From positions 1-6,591 of the forward strand of contig DMRT01000109.1 in the NCBI GenBank assembly GCA_003455235.1: a DNA stretch of 6,591 nt, read 5' to 3'. Below, one piece after another: positions 6,017 to 6,591 of the stretch (its first letter is position 1; each line of letters opens with the position of its first letter). Both the position numbers and the translations under genes were made by a program. The stretch comes from Chitinophagaceae bacterium. Lineage in GTDB: Bacteria; Bacteroidota; Bacteroidia; Chitinophagales; Chitinophagaceae. Below the pieces are notes generated by a model. The model was not told where the DNA came from, did no database searches, and saw only the letters and a list, made by a program, of their open reading frames with translations.

Positions 6017-6591
6017 GTTTTTGTTTTTGTGAAAATGCTGAATCTGTTCGTTTAAAGATAACAATCCATAGTCATCCAGGTCGTACCCCGCCTGGATGCC
6101 GGTGATGGTGCGGTAAAGTGTTTCCACGCTGCCGCGGGGCACCCCGCTTTTCCGGCTCAGGGTGGTGATGAAATCATCATTGACCAGGTTGGTATTCAGG
6201 AAATATTTATTGCGGATGAATTCGTTGAAATACGTGATCATCTTATCGGCAATGTTGCGGTTGTCTTTTTTCTGCAGGTACAACCGGCCGATGGTTTCGG
6301 TAAAAGCCACGGTGGTATTTTCATTCGGCTTGCGTTCATCCATGATGCGCTGCCTGCGCTTACCGCCGAACAGCACATACAACAGCAGCAGCACCAGCGA
6401 AATCCAGAATGCATATACCAGCGGCGGGTGCTTCATGATTTCACTGAGCGTGGAGAAATCATCGCTGTTCCTTCTCCCGCGGAGTTTATGATAGTAATCG
6501 TCCCAGTAAACATGATCGGGATTTTTTGAGGTAAATGCCAGGCTTTGCTGCATGTACTGATAATTATTTTCTTTCAGCAGGAAATAATTAC
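6014..6591 (-). CDS. DUF4350-type membrane protein, C-terminal part (cut by right edge)
   Basis: The open frame continues past the methionine codon at 6553 to the window edge, adding NYFLLKENNYQY before MQQSLAF. That Met is therefore internal and 191 residues are visible. The N-F-L-L-x-x-x-N-Y-x-Y segment and the downstream layout resemble the middle and end of Bacteroidota DUF4350 proteins. There, an N-terminal extracytoplasmic domain (not visible here) is followed by one transmembrane helix and a small cytoplasmic domain. The helix is PLVYAFWISLVLLLLYVLF (about 6365-6424), ended by GGKRRQR, which places the C-terminal side in the cytoplasm by the positive-inside rule. The remaining ~115 residues are helical and charged (LYLQKKDNRNIADKMITYFN, then EFIRNKYF). 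The function is unknown. The gene overlaps moxR by one base and shares its transcript; in Bacteroidota such genes commonly precede a moxR-DUF58 pair. The family call rests on recall of context and motifs, so it is moderately sure; that it is a real gene is very likely. Confidence 0.82.
   Translation of the reverse strand, partial: NYFLLKENNYQYMQQSLAFTSKNPDHVYWDDYYHKLRGRRNSDDFSTLSEIMKHPPLVYAFWISLVLLLLYVLFGGKRRQRIMDERKPNENTTVAFTETIGRLYLQKKDNRNIADKMITYFNEFIRNKYFLNTNLVNDDFITTLSRKSGVPRGSVETLYRTITGIQAGYDLDDYGLLSLNEQIQHFHKNKN

Overview
The window looks like ordinary chromosomal DNA from a Bacteroidota bacterium, most likely of the Chitinophagaceae or a close relative. Three things point there. The gene families fit: a lipoprotein-anchored Omp85 protein, a DUF4350-MoxR-DUF58 cluster, and a TruB without an obvious PUA tail. 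Start codons are preceded by A/T-rich DNA rather than Shine-Dalgarno sequences. TAnnTTTG-type promoter elements are present. Base composition is intermediate, near 50% GC by eye. The assignment is an inference from recognised protein families, not from a marker gene.

Layout, left to right. (1) 1-256, minus strand: the first 85 codons of a SpoU/TrmH-family RNA 2'-O-methyltransferase whose catalytic domain lies off the left edge. (2) 276-2792, plus strand: an 838-residue Omp85 (BamA/TamA superfamily) outer-membrane protein with a lipoprotein signal peptide, resembling Bacteroidota TamL. The two genes diverge from a gap of only 19 bp, so each promoter must lie inside the other gene. (3) 2793-2858: an almost C-free stretch of tandem 8/16-bp repeats at the junction of two convergent genes, running into the 3' end of truB. 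(4) 2847-3668, minus: tRNA pseudouridine-55 synthase TruB, with an ambiguous start and an N-terminal extension. (5) 3681-5027, minus: a DUF58 membrane protein. (6) 5037-6014, minus: a MoxR AAA+ ATPase. (7) 6014 to the right edge, minus: the C-terminal part of a DUF4350-type membrane protein.

The four minus-strand genes on the right are tightly packed: a 1-base TGATG overlap, a 9-nt gap and a gap of about 12 nt. They are probably one transcript entering from beyond the right edge. MoxR with a DUF58 protein is a recurring pair, thought to act as a chaperone/ATPase with a membrane-anchored vWA-like partner in envelope or complex maturation. The DUF4350 protein is their usual Bacteroidota neighbour. 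TruB, a housekeeping tRNA modification enzyme, appears to be appended to this operon.

I see no CRISPR array, transposase, phage gene, tRNA or rRNA, and no clearly undescribed system. The points most worth a second look are the C-poor tandem repeat between the convergent genes, the lone CxxC pair in the periplasmic part of the Omp85 lipoprotein, the mutually embedded divergent promoters, and the truB start and position. No gene-free stretch reaches 300 bases.
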